Shown: one piece after another, positions 63,226 to 64,000 of the stretch
How the letters are laid out: every line of letters begins with the position of its first letter
Position numbering within the stretch: position 1 is the stretch's first letter
Assembly: GCA_001899635.1 (NCBI GenBank)
Contig: MKVQ01000048.1
Coordinates: 248,001-312,000, forward strand
Direction: 5' to 3'
Origin: Myxococcales bacterium 68-20
Lineage (GTDB): Bacteria; Myxococcota_A; Polyangia; Polyangiales; Polyangiaceae
Length of the DNA: 64,000 nucleotides
Program-made: the position numbers and the translations under genes
Notes under the pieces: model-generated
Told to the model about the DNA's origin: nothing
Databases searched by the model: none
Seen by the model: the letters and a program-made list of their open reading frames with translations, nothing else

Positions 63226-64000
63226 ATGGCAGTCGAACGTTCCTCCAAGACGCCCTTCTTCATCGCCGGCATCGCCGGAGCCGCGCTCGCCGCCGTCTCG
63301 GCAGTGGTCGCGTGCTCGACCGAGGATCCGCGCGCCGGGACACGCTCGGGCACGAGCAGCGGGGGAACGAGCTCATCTGGCGGTAGCAGCAGCGGCGGCA
63401 TCGACGCGACCGCCCCGGAAGGGCCCATCGAGTGTGGGCCCGCCCCGGGCGCGGCCGCGCCGTTCACCAAGCAGGCGCTCCTCTCCGCCGCGAGCGAGTG
63501 CGCGGCGTGGCACGCGTGCACGTTCCAGAACGCGGCCACCGCGCTCCGGACGAGCATCCGCGATCACGCCGCCGCGCCGGACGACGCGAAGCTGACCGCG
63601 GCGCGGACCGCATGGGCGACCGCGATGAACGAGTGGTCGAAGATGGAGCTCTTCCAGTTCGGCCCGGTCGCCAGCAAGGCGATCGACTCGTACCAGGGTC
63701 GTGGCCTCCGCAGCTTCGTGCACTCCTGGCCCGACCACAACCGCTGCCAGGTGGAGACACAGGTCGCGACGAAGGGCTGGGAGAAGGAGGGCATGGGGTC
63801 GGTGCTCCCGAGCGCCCGCGGCCTCTTCGCGCTCGAGTACCTCTTTCACTATTCGGGCCCCGACACGGCGTGCTTGCCCGCCTCCGCCACCGGCCAGGCA
63901 TGGAGCGCGCTCGCGCCAGCCGACCTCGCGAAGGCGAAGAACGACTACGCGGTCGCCGTCGCCGACAACGTCGTCGCGGTCGCGCTCGAGATCCGAAACG
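63226..64000 (+). CDS. Imelysin-family lipoprotein, 3' end outside window
   Basis: The frame is open from ATG 63226 to the window end (258 residues seen). Signal peptide ends near VVAC, followed by a Ser/Gly-rich tether. The imelysin domain is recognised by LSAASECAAWHACTFQNA, TAARTAWATAMNEWSK, the SWPDHNRCQVETQV region and RGLFALEYLFH, which corresponds to the GxHxxE motif but with Phe in place of His. Imelysins bind iron or handle haem at the cell surface in other bacteria. Probably co-transcribed with the delta-60 lipoprotein. Confidence 0.85.
   Translation, partial: MAVERSSKTPFFIAGIAGAALAAVSAVVACSTEDPRAGTRSGTSSGGTSSSGGSSSGGIDATAPEGPIECGPAPGAAAPFTKQALLSAASECAAWHACTFQNAATALRTSIRDHAAAPDDAKLTAARTAWATAMNEWSKMELFQFGPVASKAIDSYQGRGLRSFVHSWPDHNRCQVETQVATKGWEKEGMGSVLPSARGLFALEYLFHYSGPDTACLPASATGQAWSALAPADLAKAKNDYAVAVADNVVAVALEIRN

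Overview
The window is GC-rich, densely coding DNA of a delta-proteobacterial (myxobacterial, probably Polyangiales-like) chromosome. The basis is strong G/C in third codon positions, many lipoproteins with Asp/Ala/Gly-rich spacers after the lipobox, Cys-rich NCGxCG repeats, RCC1 and DVWxxG repeat proteins, an IgGFc-binding domain protein, SHOCT, DUF4388 and PilZ proteins, and a long OmpA lipoprotein. The genus cannot be fixed from the sequence alone.

Layout. (1) 1-6291: a translationally coupled run of secreted or lipid-anchored surface proteins (Cys-rich; two DVWxxG-repeat proteins; RCC1 propeller; IgGFc-binding domain), closed by a strong hairpin. (2) 6505-9470: one exported protein, then a graveyard holding a frameshifted IgGFc-domain paralogue, a broken lipoprotein and a shattered tyrosine recombinase, ending at tRNA-Arg(TCG). 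This looks like the scar of an integrated element. (3) 9690-15553: frameshifted PAP2 phosphatase, histidine kinase, CBS-domain remnant, two lipoproteins, enoyl-CoA hydratase remnant and a SHOCT-like mini gene. (4) 15946-22044: a four-gene cell-envelope operon (outer-membrane barrel, small lipoprotein, 1124-residue OmpA lipoprotein, second barrel). (5) 22063-36050: membrane protein, hybrid histidine kinase, QueE, phosphate-type porin with Pho-box-like repeats, amino-acid permease, divergent fructose-bisphosphatase and class I aldolase, a receiver/DUF4388/J-like protein, CPBP protease and an NAD(P)-binding protein. (6) 36389-45319: polyphosphate kinase, GT39-like glycosyltransferase, NrnA-like DHH phosphoesterase with a formyltransferase-fold partner, BON protein, PilZ protein. 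(7) 45498-52041: fatty-acid desaturase with MerR regulator, GDPD, the Ada-AlkA/Ogt alkylation repair pair, and two unknowns. (8) 52597-57030: DEDDh exonuclease overlapping a nucleotidyltransferase, broken cupin, a REP-associated tyrosine transposase (RAYT) with a large non-coding repeat array. (9) 57031-64000: MBL hydrolase coupled to a 994-residue gluzincin/propeller/barrel protein, a remnant, then a Fur-box-like palindrome ahead of a delta-60-repeat lipoprotein and an imelysin-family gene cut by the window end.

Themes. Phosphate handling recurs: porin with Pho-like boxes, ppk and GDPD. Central carbon genes fbp and fbaB are divergent. Many genes serve the cell surface. Gene decay is concentrated at 7.5-14.5 kb and 54.2-57 kb; every frameshift could be real or a sequencing error, which only reads could settle. 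The least explained pieces are the exonuclease/nucleotidyltransferase pair, the RAYT-linked array, the gluzincin-propeller-barrel protein and the OmpA-lipoprotein operon.
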